Of a stretch of DNA of 54,860 bases, positions 43,123 to 51,489 are shown piece after piece. The position numbers and the translations under genes are program-made. Every line of letters starts with the position of its first letter. Position 1 is the stretch's first letter. Source of the stretch: Lactobacillales bacterium (GTDB lineage Bacteria; Bacillota; Bacilli; Lactobacillales; Streptococcaceae); the NCBI GenBank assembly GCA_031261705.1, contig JAISJD010000005.1:1-54860 (forward strand), written 5' to 3'. Under the pieces are notes generated by a model. The model was not told the DNA's origin. It did no database searches and saw only the letters and a list, made by a program, of their open reading frames with translations.

Positions 43123-43890
43123 TTAACTTTCAAAATAATACATAAAGACTGCTGCGGCAATTGCCACATTTAGTGATTCTGCTTGACCTTTAATTGGAAT
43201 ATAAGCATTCTTATCCGTCAGAGATAAAATTTCTTTCCTCACGCCTTGCCCCTCATTCCCCAAAACTAACGCATAATTTTGAGATTTTGGAAGCTCGTTA
43301 TAGCGCACGGCTTCTTTATTAAGCTCTGTTCCGTAAATGGAAAACGCTTTTTCAAGTAAGAAAGAAATCGCCTCTTCTATCTTCATCCGAATCACCGGAA
43401 TGTGATAATTACTCCCTTGCATCGCCCGCAAAACCTTTTGATTATAAATATCCGCGGTTCCTTCCCCTAGAATCACACCACGAAGTCCAGCCGCATCAGC
43501 TGTACGAATCATTGTTCCAACATTTCCAGGGTCTTGAACATTATCTAAAAGCAACCACCCACCTGCAACCTCCTTATCTAGCAACACTTCGTCAAGCCTT
43601 ACAATTGCTGCGATTCCTTGAGGGGTTGGTAAATCACTAAGAGACTTCATAACTTCATCACTGACAAAAACTAAAAGCGCTTCTGATTGCTCTACTAACC
43701 ACTCTTGCCATTCAGCTTTTCCACGTTCAGTAAATAAAATATACTCTACCGTTGCGCCAGCTTTCACAGCTTCCTCAACTAAATGAAATCCTTCTATAAT
43801 ATACTCGCCTAATTCCTCACGAGTTTTTTTCTTATGCAATTTCTTCCAATCTTTCACTTTTTGATTCTTCATTGATAAAATTTCTTGCAT
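43123..43890 (-). CDS. SpoU-family RNA 2'-O-methyltransferase
   Basis: A 255-residue TrmH/SpoU-type SPOUT enzyme. An N-terminal substrate-binding domain (YIIEGFHLVEEAVKAG) is followed by the knotted SAM domain with LLLDNVQDPGNVGTMIRTAD, LVLGNEGQGV and IPIKGQAESLNVAIAAAVF. It most likely methylates rRNA; the exact site cannot be told from sequence. It is divergent from the acylphosphatase gene, an arrangement common in enterococci and streptococci. Confidence 0.9.
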   Translation of the reverse strand: MQEILSMKNQKVKDWKKLHKKKTREELGEYIIEGFHLVEEAVKAGATVEYILFTERGKAEWQEWLVEQSEALLVFVSDEVMKSLSDLPTPQGIAAIVRLDEVLLDKEVAGGWLLLDNVQDPGNVGTMIRTADAAGLRGVILGEGTADIYNQKVLRAMQGSNYHIPVIRMKIEEAISFLLEKAFSIYGTELNKEAVRYNELPKSQNYALVLGNEGQGVRKEILSLTDKNAYIPIKGQAESLNVAIAAAVFMYYFES

Positions 43891-43969
43891 TTTTTTTCAC
43901 CTTTTCTTGGGTTCTAAGTCGTTTTTATTATATCATATAGTAAAGACGAAAAGACGAGGTGACTATCTA

Positions 43970-44242
43970 ATGAAAAAGATTAAAATGAATGTAACAGGAC
44001 GTGTGCAGGGCGTGGGATTTCGCTACATGACAAAAATGGTGGCAGATGAACTAGGGATTACTGGGGCTGTTTGGAATGAAGAAAACGGAAGTGTATCCAT
44101 TGAAGCCGTTGGAACGGATGAACAAATGGTAGCTTTCATTCAAAAAGTCAAGGAATCTCCAAGCCCAAGTGGACGTGTAAACCATACCACTATTCGCCTT
44201 GCTCCAGAATTAAAAGAAACGAAAAACTTTCGCGTAACCAAT
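43970..44242 (+). CDS. Acylphosphatase
   Basis: A 91-residue enzyme that hydrolyses carboxyl-phosphate bonds. The phosphate loop is GRVQGVGFRYMT, with the catalytic Arg; the catalytic Asn lies in GAVWNEENGSV. The ATG at 43970 has GAGGTG upstream; an in-frame start 63 bases earlier lies in the promoter region. It is a single-gene unit before yidC, with a hairpin terminator directly after it. The stop codon lies at 44243-44245. Confidence 0.93.
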
Positions 44243-44245
44243 TAA

Positions 44246-44271
44246 GTCAGTCTTAGGACTGATTTTTTTGT
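44246..44271 (+). terminator. Terminator of the acylphosphatase gene
   Basis: TCAGTC and GACTGA form a tight stem with a short TTAG loop, followed by seven T bases. Confidence 0.85.
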
Positions 44272-44370
44272 TATTTTATAGGAGAACACTTTATATCCTG
44301 TTGCTAAAAAGAGAATTATCAAGTATTATTAATTAGTCGAAAAAAAAGAGATAAAGGAAGTTTACAATAC

Positions 44371-45315
44371 ATGAAAAACTTAAAACGTATTCTATTTGGA
44401 ACAAGCATGCTGTCATTGCTTTTATTCTTATCCGGTTGTGTAAAGTTAAATAAACAAGGTCAACCTACAGGCGAAGGAATTGTTTACAATGTCCTAGTAC
44501 GTCCGATGGGAAATCTTATCAATTACCTAGTACATAACTTTGGTTGGAACTACGGTTGGGCAATTATCTTCATTACGATTATCGTTCGCCTAATCATCTT
44601 CCCACTAGGTGTTTACCAATCGAAAAAAGCAATGGTACAACAAGAAAAAATGCAATTTTTAAAACCTATCCTAGATCCTATCCAAGCTCGCATGAAAAAT
44701 GCTACTTCTCGTGAAGAACAAATGGCTGCGCAAATGGATATGCAAAAAGCCTACAAGGATAACGGTGTTTCTATGATGGGCGGTATCGGATGTTTACCGC
44801 TGATTATTCAAATGCCAATCTTCTCAGCCTTATTCTATGCTGCGAAGTTCACCAAAGGAATTGACGGTGCAACCTTCTTAGGAATTGACTTAGGTTCAAA
44901 AAGCTTGATCTTGGTTGCTCTTGCCGGAGTTGCCTACTTCTTGCAAAGTTGGGTTTCGATGATTGGTATGCCACCAGAACAGAAAAAACAAATGCAAACA
45001 ATGTCGATTATTTCACCATTGATGATTGTCTTTATGTCCTTTAGCTCCCCAGCTGGAGTAACGCTTTACTGGGTAGTCGGTGGGGTATTCAGTTGTATTC
45101 AAACACTTTATACAAATGTTTTCTTAAAGCCAAAAATAAAAAAACAAATCGAGGAAGATTTCAAGATGAATCCGCCAAAAGCACCAATCCTTGCAGCTAA
45201 GGATGTAACACCAGCAACCGAAGCAACTCCTAAAAAAGCTGCTGCTACACAACCGAAGTTTCCAAAAAATACAAACAAAAAAGGTCGTAACGTTGGAAAA
45301 CAACATCACAAATAA
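44371..45315 (+). CDS. yidC: Membrane protein insertase YidC (lipoprotein form)
   Basis: A 314-residue insertase made as a lipoprotein: the signal peptide ends in the lipobox LSGC with Cys23. Five membrane segments follow, with the hydrophilic-groove Arg in IIVRLIIFPLG and a cytoplasmic hairpin between the second and third. The long C-terminal tail (about 60 residues, ending in KGRNVGKQHHK) is strongly basic, as in the ribosome-binding tails of YidC2-type proteins. It is monocistronic. Its helper yidD is elsewhere in the window. Confidence 0.93.
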   Translation: MKNLKRILFGTSMLSLLLFLSGCVKLNKQGQPTGEGIVYNVLVRPMGNLINYLVHNFGWNYGWAIIFITIIVRLIIFPLGVYQSKKAMVQQEKMQFLKPILDPIQARMKNATSREEQMAAQMDMQKAYKDNGVSMMGGIGCLPLIIQMPIFSALFYAAKFTKGIDGATFLGIDLGSKSLILVALAGVAYFLQSWVSMIGMPPEQKKQMQTMSIISPLMIVFMSFSSPAGVTLYWVVGGVFSCIQTLYTNVFLKPKIKKQIEEDFKMNPPKAPILAAKDVTPATEATPKKAAATQPKFPKNTNKKGRNVGKQHHK

Positions 45316-45319
45316 GATA

Positions 45320-45360
45320 TAAAAAGCTGGAAAGAAAATTCTCTTTCCAGTTTTTTCTTA
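45320..45360. terminator. Terminator between yidC and the HAD gene
   Basis: AAAAGCTGGAAAG pairs with CTTTCCAGTTTTTT around an AT loop. The genes converge, and both flanks can supply a T run. Confidence 0.85.
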
Positions 45361-45365
45361 TGGAG

Positions 45366-46088
45366 TTACATATTTTTTTGAAAAAAATCTCGAGCTTCTA
45401 AAAGATTTTCAAATTGAAAATCTGCAAATGCTGACACTTCTTTAATATGTGATAAATCTTTTTTTATTCTATGCTTTCCTAAATAAATGGGTAAGTCTGT
45501 AATATCATCTTCTATTAATACTGAACGAATCCCAGCACGCTTAGCCGCCTCAACTCCTGCTTTAGAATCTTCAAAAACAATGGTCTGCTCGGGTGAAATA
45601 TCAGCTTTTTCACAAGCCTTTAAAAAAATATCTGGGTGAGGTTTCCCTCGACAGCCCTCATCACCTGATACAATAATATCAAAATAGGCTTCAATCCCTT
45701 CGAGTCGGATATATTTTTTAATTTTTTTGCGATAGTTTGAGGAAGCAACAGCAATCTTTAGACCACGAGTTTTTGCAAAATCAAGAATTTCCTCGACTCC
45801 TTTTTTCTTATGCACACTTTGTTCTCTTGCATAAATCTTCTCTTTTTCATCGTTCATCGTGGTTCGCCATGCTTCTGTGGGTAGTTCTGCTCCAAAAAGG
45901 ACTTGCATACTCTTACGAATATCCGCTTCCGTTCGCCCTGTTAAATAGTAATAAAGCGCATGAGTCACCTCATAATCATGTATTTTCCCAGATTCTAAGT
46001 AGGCTTGATAGGACAAGCGACCTGTTTCAAAAAGAAGCCCATCCATATCAAATATAAATAATTCAATCTCTTCCACATTATCCCTCAT
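45366..46088 (-). CDS. HAD-family phosphatase, beta-phosphoglucomutase-like
   Basis: A roughly 240-residue HAD hydrolase: motif I FDMDGLLFET with the nucleophile Asp, motif II VASSNYRKKIKK, the Lys in CRGKPHPDIF and motif IV FEDSKAGVEAAKRAG. The cap lies between motifs I and II. The start is uncertain: ATG at 46088 has a site only two bases away, GTG at 46076 is better spaced, and the longer in-frame start at 46124 lies inside the terminator of the neighbouring operon. It follows the PTS sugar-acid operon on the same strand but is separated by that terminator, so its role in the pathway is doubtful. The substrate is unknown. Confidence 0.85.
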   Translation of the reverse strand: MRDNVEEIELFIFDMDGLLFETGRLSYQAYLESGKIHDYEVTHALYYYLTGRTEADIRKSMQVLFGAELPTEAWRTTMNDEKEKIYAREQSVHKKKGVEEILDFAKTRGLKIAVASSNYRKKIKKYIRLEGIEAYFDIIVSGDEGCRGKPHPDIFLKACEKADISPEQTIVFEDSKAGVEAAKRAGIRSVLIEDDITDLPIYLGKHRIKKDLSHIKEVSAFADFQFENLLEARDFFQKNM

Positions 46089-46110
46089 TTCCTCTAAAGA
46101 AATTTGCAAA

Positions 46111-46153
46111 TAAAAGTAGTGCAAAACACTTTGTTTGTGCTCACACTACTTTA
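46111..46153 (-). terminator. Terminator of the PTS sugar-acid operon
   Basis: On the minus strand AGTAGTG (46150-46144) pairs with CACTACT (46121-46115) around a long loop, followed by TTTTATTT. It begins seven bases past the aldolase stop codon. Confidence 0.75.
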
Positions 46154-46159
46154 AAAGTA

Positions 46160-46831
46160 TTAATTATTGATTTTCAGCTTTTTAACTAAAGCATGTAAAC
46201 TCTTCTCTGCACTAACTCCATTGTCCTTTTGAATAGCCTTCTCAGAAATGATGAATGAACCACCTACAGCAATAATGTGTTCATTTTCCACATACTCTAA
46301 AAAGTTTTCTTGAGTAATTCCACCTGTTGGTAAAAACATCACATCATAGAATGGACCACTCAATGTATTAATAGCCGACAACCCTCCATAAATATCTGCT
46401 GGAAAGAATTTTACAACCTTAATTCCGTAATCTAATGCTTGCTGAATATCATTAGGTGTCGCTGTCCCCGGAAATACTGGAATATCTTGAGAAATACAAT
46501 ACTCGATAACCGCGGGAACAACCGCTGGAGAAACAATGAACTTCGCTCCATTTTCTACAGCACTCTTAGCTTCCTCTAGTGTGCGCACTGTCCCTGCACC
46601 AACAACTAATTTTCCAGAACTAGCTAATTTATTTATAGCTGGTAATGCTAGATTACTTCGAAAAGTTACTTCAATAAAACAAAGGTTATTTTTTAATAAA
46701 ATTTCTTCTAACCGTTCTAAACAATCTAAATCGGTTGCTGTATATAGAGGTAAAAGTTTTGCCTTTTCAATCTCCTGATAAAGTGGATGTTTCATATTTG
46801 CTAACATAGTTTCTTCTCTCTTTCTATCCAT
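46160..46831 (-). CDS. eda: KDPG/KHG aldolase
   Basis: A roughly 223-residue class I aldolase of the KDPG/KHG family, splitting 2-keto-3-deoxy-6-phosphogluconate into pyruvate and glyceraldehyde 3-phosphate. The active-site Glu is in FIEVTFRS, the Schiff-base Lys in KVVKFFPAD; VVGAGTVRT and PTGGITQEN complete the barrel. The ATG at 46831 overlaps uxuA by eight bases, as expected for coupling; an ATG at 46807 is also possible. It is the last gene of the operon. No KDG kinase gene accompanies it. Confidence 0.92.
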   Translation of the reverse strand: MDRKREETMLANMKHPLYQEIEKAKLLPLYTATDLDCLERLEEILLKNNLCFIEVTFRSNLALPAINKLASSGKLVVGAGTVRTLEEAKSAVENGAKFIVSPAVVPAVIEYCISQDIPVFPGTATPNDIQQALDYGIKVVKFFPADIYGGLSAINTLSGPFYDVMFLPTGGITQENFLEYVENEHIIAVGGSFIISEKAIQKDNGVSAEKSLHALVKKLKINN

Positions 46832-47906
46832 GAAAATCCAACCCTTTAGACTTAACCACTGCTTCATGTAAACCTTGTAGATAGGTAATTCCCATCGCTC
46901 TGTCGTACAAACCATAGCCTGGCATTGCTACCTCACCCCAAACTGTCCGTCCGTGATCCGGTCGTATCACACCGTCAAAGCCAGTATCCACAAGCGCTTC
47001 CATAATTGCATACATATCTAGAGAACCCTCTGGTGAATAATGCGCACTCTCTTCAAACTTACGCTCACCAAGAAATTTTACATTTCGGAAATGAACAAAA
47101 TTAATTCTATCACCTACTTCATGGATAATTTCTACTAAATCATTCTTCGGATCAGCCCCCAAAGAACCAGTACATAAAGTTAGTCCATTATAAGGAGAAT
47201 CAACAATACTTAAAATCTTCTTTAAATCCTCCAAATTCTTCGTAATACGAGGAAGATCAAAAATTTCCCATGGTGGATCATCCGGATGAATTGCCATTTT
47301 CACATCCTCTTCCTCACAAACTGGAATAATTTTTTTCAAGAAATAAGTCAAGTTTTCAAAAAGAATTTCTTCAGTCACACCCTCATAAATTTCCATTAAG
47401 TTATTGAATTTTTTTAGACGTTCTTCTTCCCATCCAGGTAATCGGAATCCTTTTGATTGGCTATGGATGAGTTTATACATATCACTTGGATTCATACCAT
47501 CAACTACGGACTGATCATACATCAGTGAAAAACTACCATCTTCATTTTGATAAAATAAATCGGTCTTTGCCCAACCAAAAATAGGTTTAAAACTGTAACA
47601 AATCATTCTCACACCACATTTTGATAAATTGCGAATTGTTTGGATATAATTTTCAATATAGTGGTCACGTTCGTCAGTACCTGCTTTAATTGCATCGTGA
47701 ATCGCGACACTTTCAATCCCTAATAATTCTAAATTGCCTTTTTCTACTGAATCTTTTAATTCTTGAATCTCAGAAACTTCCCATATATCTCCGGGGAGTT
47801 TATTTAGAAGTGTGCCTACAATTCCGTTTATTCCCGGTATCTGTCTCACATTGTCTAATGGAATTGAATCTCCTTTTTCGCCATACCATCTAAAACCCCA
47901 TTTCAA
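46824..47906 (-). CDS. uxuA: Mannonate dehydratase
   Basis: A 360-residue UxuA-family enzyme that dehydrates D-mannonate to 2-keto-3-deoxygluconate. It opens with FRWYGEKGDSIPLDNVRQIP and has conserved metal-site patterns CYSFKPIFGW, MAIHPDDPPW, LCTGSLGADP, FVHFRNVK and RPDHGRTVWGE. It lies between EIIA and the aldolase in a tightly packed PTS operon that lacks uxaC and uxuB. The genuine substrate here could be a phosphorylated sugar acid; that is inference from context. Confidence 0.93.
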   Translation of the reverse strand: MKWGFRWYGEKGDSIPLDNVRQIPGINGIVGTLLNKLPGDIWEVSEIQELKDSVEKGNLELLGIESVAIHDAIKAGTDERDHYIENYIQTIRNLSKCGVRMICYSFKPIFGWAKTDLFYQNEDGSFSLMYDQSVVDGMNPSDMYKLIHSQSKGFRLPGWEEERLKKFNNLMEIYEGVTEEILFENLTYFLKKIIPVCEEEDVKMAIHPDDPPWEIFDLPRITKNLEDLKKILSIVDSPYNGLTLCTGSLGADPKNDLVEIIHEVGDRINFVHFRNVKFLGERKFEESAHYSPEGSLDMYAIMEALVDTGFDGVIRPDHGRTVWGEVAMPGYGLYDRAMGITYLQGLHEAVVKSKGLDFHG

Positions 47907-47926
47907 TTTGCATTCCCTCTTTCTTC

Positions 47927-48370
47927 TTAAAAATCATCCTCGTCATCATCCTCATCAACCATAGATACATGCCATACTTGTAAACTATTCACCCCCGTGG
48001 TTAGCACGAACGGAGGAATTTCTTCTACGGGTGTTGCCAAAATTTGTTGATTAATCGTTTCTAAAAGCATAGGTAAATTAACGCCACCAATCACATACAC
48101 TTGATTCCGCAATTTCTCACATAACGCATTTGTTGTTACAACAGATTGATTATATGGACTGGCACTCACCAAATCAGTTAAAACAAGCACTCCGTCCCCT
48201 TGATTTACTTCCTCAATCGCTCGCAGAATCTTTCCACCTAGCGCTTGGACTTCCTCTCCAGGATTAAGATTGACTGTCGCAATATTCTGTGTAACTCCCA
48301 TAATGACTTCAGCAGAATTTTTCAGTCCCTCACTTAAATTTCCATGTGTTGCAATGACAATTCCTAACAT
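47927..48370 (-). CDS. PTS mannose-family EIIA
   Basis: A 147-residue EIIA domain of the mannose family. Phospho-acceptor His9 is in IVIATHGNLSEGLKNS. It takes phosphate from HPr and passes it to EIIB. The enzyme core ends near residue 136; beyond it the chain ends in an unusual acidic tail, VDEDDDEDDF. It is a separate EIIA, not fused to EIIB. The gene is 14 bases after the unfamiliar membrane protein and 20 bases before uxuA. Confidence 0.94.
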   Translation of the reverse strand: MLGIVIATHGNLSEGLKNSAEVIMGVTQNIATVNLNPGEEVQALGGKILRAIEEVNQGDGVLVLTDLVSASPYNQSVVTTNALCEKLRNQVYVIGGVNLPMLLETINQQILATPVEEIPPFVLTTGVNSLQVWHVSMVDEDDDEDDF

Positions 48371-48384
48371 ATTTCTCCTTCTTT

Positions 48385-49221
48385 CTAACTTTCCTCAATC
48401 TCAGTTGTTCTAAAATAAGCAGCCACTTTCCTTAAATTTTCCATCTGCAATTTTTTCGCATCTAAAGCTTCTTTTCCCAATAAATAACCATTCTCAAAAT
48501 TTTTCCCACAAAATAGATACGTCACTTGCTCTTTTGGCATAATCGTTAAAGGTGCATCCGCCCCCACGCTATCTAAAATGAACAGCTGACTTCCTCTTCT
48601 CATCTGTTCTTGAACAAGGGAGAAACCTATTTCTCCATAACACCCCTCATCTACGAATGCAAAAGCTATTTCTTCCTCTTTATGTTCCCGGATTAATGCC
48701 AATATTGTAAGGATGGACGATGTATTGCGCACTAAAGTCTTTCGATTAGATAACCCTTGCGTGACTTTTCCCAAGAGAAAAAAGTAAACAATTAAGACGA
48801 AGATAAAGAGCAACGTTGCTAAAGATGTCAAATCAAACACAACAGCCGTTTTTGTAAGATAAAGCCATGTCATAACAGCACCGAATAAAATCATCAAGAG
48901 TGAGGTAGCAAAAATAAACGCTGTTGTCCCTTTTTTCTGTACCTCTCTATTAAAAAGTTGATAAGAACCAAAACTTTGAGGTGGCGTGTCATAATAGGTA
49001 CAGATAACTTTCTTAGCTTTATGAATATTTCCTACATAGACATTTTTTAAGGAAGATTTATTTTTCCAATTGTACTCTACTACCTGTACATCTTCGCGCA
49101 TACTAGAAATATCAGTAAGAAGAGCTGAGAGGAAACGTCGCTTATTTTTCTCCGTCCGCCGAAGTTTGTAAATGTATTGATAGCGAAACAGCCAGTCTTT
49201 AAATTTTTCATCTTCTAACAT
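48385..49221 (-). CDS. Unrecognised two-helix membrane protein in the PTS operon
   Basis: A 278-residue protein that I cannot assign firmly. The N-terminal part is basic and cytoplasmic-looking; two adjacent helices lie at about 101-123 and 129-151; the remaining 125 residues look soluble. Fragments recall M28 zinc aminopeptidases: ICTYYDTP (76-78 at the HxD position), LVRNTSSILTILALI (164, at the D/N-x-S-G helix), FVDEGCYGEIG (191, at the EE site) and FILDSVGAD (217). The first His, the bridging Asp and one Glu are missing, so it would be inactive. It lies between EIIB and EIIA and is surely cotranscribed with them. A regulatory or scaffold role is an inference. Confidence 0.75.
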   Translation of the reverse strand: MLEDEKFKDWLFRYQYIYKLRRTEKNKRRFLSALLTDISSMREDVQVVEYNWKNKSSLKNVYVGNIHKAKKVICTYYDTPPQSFGSYQLFNREVQKKGTTAFIFATSLLMILFGAVMTWLYLTKTAVVFDLTSLATLLFIFVLIVYFFLLGKVTQGLSNRKTLVRNTSSILTILALIREHKEEEIAFAFVDEGCYGEIGFSLVQEQMRRGSQLFILDSVGADAPLTIMPKEQVTYLFCGKNFENGYLLGKEALDAKKLQMENLRKVAAYFRTTEIEES

Positions 49222-49238
49222 GACCTACCACCTACTTT

Positions 49239-49745
49239 TTATAAATCAAATTTTCCTAAAACTTCCTTGAGAGTTGATTTTGGAGCTGAAGGTGTCGCTT
49301 GGAAATAAATATCTTCTACACCATATTGCTCATTCAATTCCTTAAGCTTTTGTGCATCTTCTTTATTCAAATAGACTGATTTCGTCACAAAAAGGTCTGT
49401 CTCAGGATTTTTCTGAGCAATGCCACCTATATTTAACTCCTTCATTGGTAAGCCAGAGGTCACAAGATCATAAATTACACCAACTGTTTTAGTAATCAAA
49501 ATACAGTTATAATCTTTAAAATCATATTCATTCCAATAAAACTTAGCCTTTTCTGGAGTAATCACAATTGTCTTTTGACCTGTGCGACTCCCAGCATTCT
49601 TATAAAGTTCGCGCATAAATTTATCCTTTGCCACTACCTCATCTACGACAAAAATTGAATTAACCCCACTTTTTTGTGATAAGGTCATCATGACTTGTCC
49701 ATGAATTAAACGTTCATCTACACGAGCTAAATTTACTTTTCCCAT
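49239..49745 (-). CDS. PTS mannose-family EIIB
   Basis: A 168-residue EIIB of the mannose family. Phospho-acceptor His15 lies in ARVDERLIHGQV, the family signature. It carries phosphate from EIIA to the sugar during transport. The ATG at 49745 has AAGAGGTG upstream; an in-frame start at 49820 lies inside EIID. It is 26 bases downstream of the EIID gene and 17 bases upstream of the unknown membrane gene. Confidence 0.94.
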   Translation of the reverse strand: MGKVNLARVDERLIHGQVMMTLSQKSGVNSIFVVDEVVAKDKFMRELYKNAGSRTGQKTIVITPEKAKFYWNEYDFKDYNCILITKTVGVIYDLVTSGLPMKELNIGGIAQKNPETDLFVTKSVYLNKEDAQKLKELNEQYGVEDIYFQATPSAPKSTLKEVLGKFDL

Positions 49746-49771
49746 TTCAAAACACCTCTTAAATAATTTTT

Positions 49772-50626
49772 TTATAATATACGTAATGCTGCTAGAACAA
49801 TCAAAATTCCTGTCAACCATAGAAGTGCTTGAGTAACTTTCAAGCCTTTCTTGTTATAGAACCAATAAACCCCGATAACTACAGCTAACGGCAAAATCCC
49901 AGGAACAATCTGATCCAAAATCTCTTGAAGAACAAATTTCCGTCCAGAAATACTAAATTTCAAAACAGAGCTAACTTTAACATAATTTCCCGCTAATACT
50001 CCCATCATAAATAATCCAAGAACAGATAACGTTTCAATAGCTGTTTGCACTCCTGTGCTTTGCATTAATCCAGTTGCATTGCGTCCCATTGAAAAGGCAG
50101 ATCTTGCAAAGAAAACACCTAAAATTGCTTGATAGAGTGCGAAACAAATGAATGGGAAGATAGCCCCGAGCGGACTCCCTTGTTGTGCCCATGGAACAGC
50201 GATAGCGATAAAAATATACTGAACTGTTCCAGAATCAATCGCATCTCCAATTCCAGCAAGAGCACCCATTAAACCAGCTTTCGTATTATACATCAGATCA
50301 TCTTGCATCAATATTTCTTCATTTTCGTATTCCTCTTGTGCACGTTGTTGTTCCATAGATGCCATTAACCCTGTGATAACTCCACCACCCCAGCTAAGTT
50401 GAGTATTGAAGAAAAGAAGTTGTCTTTTATAAGCAGCCTTTAGCGCCTCATCGTCTTTATATAATTTTTTTAAGATTGGCATCATTCCATAAAGTAGTGA
50501 TGGCGCTAAATAACGTTCAAAAGAATGTGGAATTTCATTGGCAAAGTGCCATCGTAGATAAGCTTTCGTCACATCTTTTTTCGTTAACTCTTCCGGTGCA
50601 AGACTTGTATTTTTTGCTTTATCCAT
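49772..50626 (-). CDS. PTS mannose-family EIID
   Basis: A 284-residue EIID, one half of the membrane channel. Family patterns are SFERYLAPSLLYGMMPILKK, FFNTQLSWGGGVITGLMASM and ALAGIGDAIDSGTVQYIF, followed by C-terminal helices. It works with the EIIC encoded 17 bases upstream. Lineages of EIID differ by substrate, but I cannot place this one by eye. Confidence 0.94.
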   Translation of the reverse strand: MDKAKNTSLAPEELTKKDVTKAYLRWHFANEIPHSFERYLAPSLLYGMMPILKKLYKDDEALKAAYKRQLLFFNTQLSWGGGVITGLMASMEQQRAQEEYENEEILMQDDLMYNTKAGLMGALAGIGDAIDSGTVQYIFIAIAVPWAQQGSPLGAIFPFICFALYQAILGVFFARSAFSMGRNATGLMQSTGVQTAIETLSVLGLFMMGVLAGNYVKVSSVLKFSISGRKFVLQEILDQIVPGILPLAVVIGVYWFYNKKGLKVTQALLWLTGILIVLAALRIL

Positions 50627-50643
50627 CGTTTCTTTCCTCCTTA

Positions 50644-51477
50644 TTAAAATCCATCGTCATAGTCGTCATCATCGTCTCCACTAGAAATTTCTGTGCTATT
50701 CGTTGAAGCAGAGACAATCTTACCTTTTTGCGATTGAACAAAGATAAGGGCAATAATTACTCCAAAGATAGCATAAGTAACCATCGTAATTTCTAAAGAT
50801 TTAAAGACCACACTCATGAAATAAGCAAGGAAGAAAAAGACCATATAATCTTTACGACCAATAACATAAACTGTAGTTGCAATCCCAATCGCTGCTAGTC
50901 CACCACCAACTACCTCTAAAATATGAATAATTACTGTTCCTTCAAGTGCTGTGATTACATCAGCAATTACTGGAGCTCCTAAGTAAAGAGCTATAAATAC
51001 TAAAGGTACAAATAATAAGAAAGATGCAATTGTTGGGTAAACAATAATCGAACGTGAAAGTTTTTTAGCATTTACTTCCTCCACTGCTCTGTCTATAAAC
51101 TTTCCTAAGAAAGTATTGATAAAGAAACGTAATTGATACAAATAGCTGCCTAAAAGACCTACCGGTACCGCAACAGCAATCGCTGCTTCAGGCTTCAAAT
51201 TTCCCAATAACGCAACTGGTACGGCAATTGCTGCAGCAATAGATGGCTCTGCAGGCATGGAACCTCCTGGTGAGAACACCCCCATATAAATCATCTGCAA
51301 GCTAGCTGTAACAATCATCGCTTGTGGAACATTTCCCATAATAATACCAACAACTAACCCTGTCATCAGTGGCGAGAATCGCAGAGTTAAGGTTGCACCC
51401 CCACCAAGCCAACGAGACATTACAGCGGCAACCCACAAGGCAATTAATAAACTCTGTACGACACTTAAAGTTTCCAT
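50644..51477 (-). CDS. PTS mannose-family EIIC
   Basis: A 277-residue EIIC with seven or more helices and the family patterns SRWLGGGATLTLRFSPLMTG and SLQMIYMGVFSPGGSMPAEP. It ends in an acidic tail, SSGDDDDDYDDGF, which resembles the tail of EIIA in the same operon. It is 12 bases after the iron-ADH-like gene. Confidence 0.94.
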   Translation of the reverse strand: METLSVVQSLLIALWVAAVMSRWLGGGATLTLRFSPLMTGLVVGIIMGNVPQAMIVTASLQMIYMGVFSPGGSMPAEPSIAAAIAVPVALLGNLKPEAAIAVAVPVGLLGSYLYQLRFFINTFLGKFIDRAVEEVNAKKLSRSIIVYPTIASFLLFVPLVFIALYLGAPVIADVITALEGTVIIHILEVVGGGLAAIGIATTVYVIGRKDYMVFFFLAYFMSVVFKSLEITMVTYAIFGVIIALIFVQSQKGKIVSASTNSTEISSGDDDDDYDDGF

Positions 51478-51489
51478 ATGCTCCTCCTT

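Noticed and set aside
45366-46088. HAD phosphatase gene as part of the PTS sugar-acid operon
   Set aside because: A hairpin with a T-rich tail lies between the aldolase gene and this gene, so cotranscription is unlikely, although read-through cannot be excluded.
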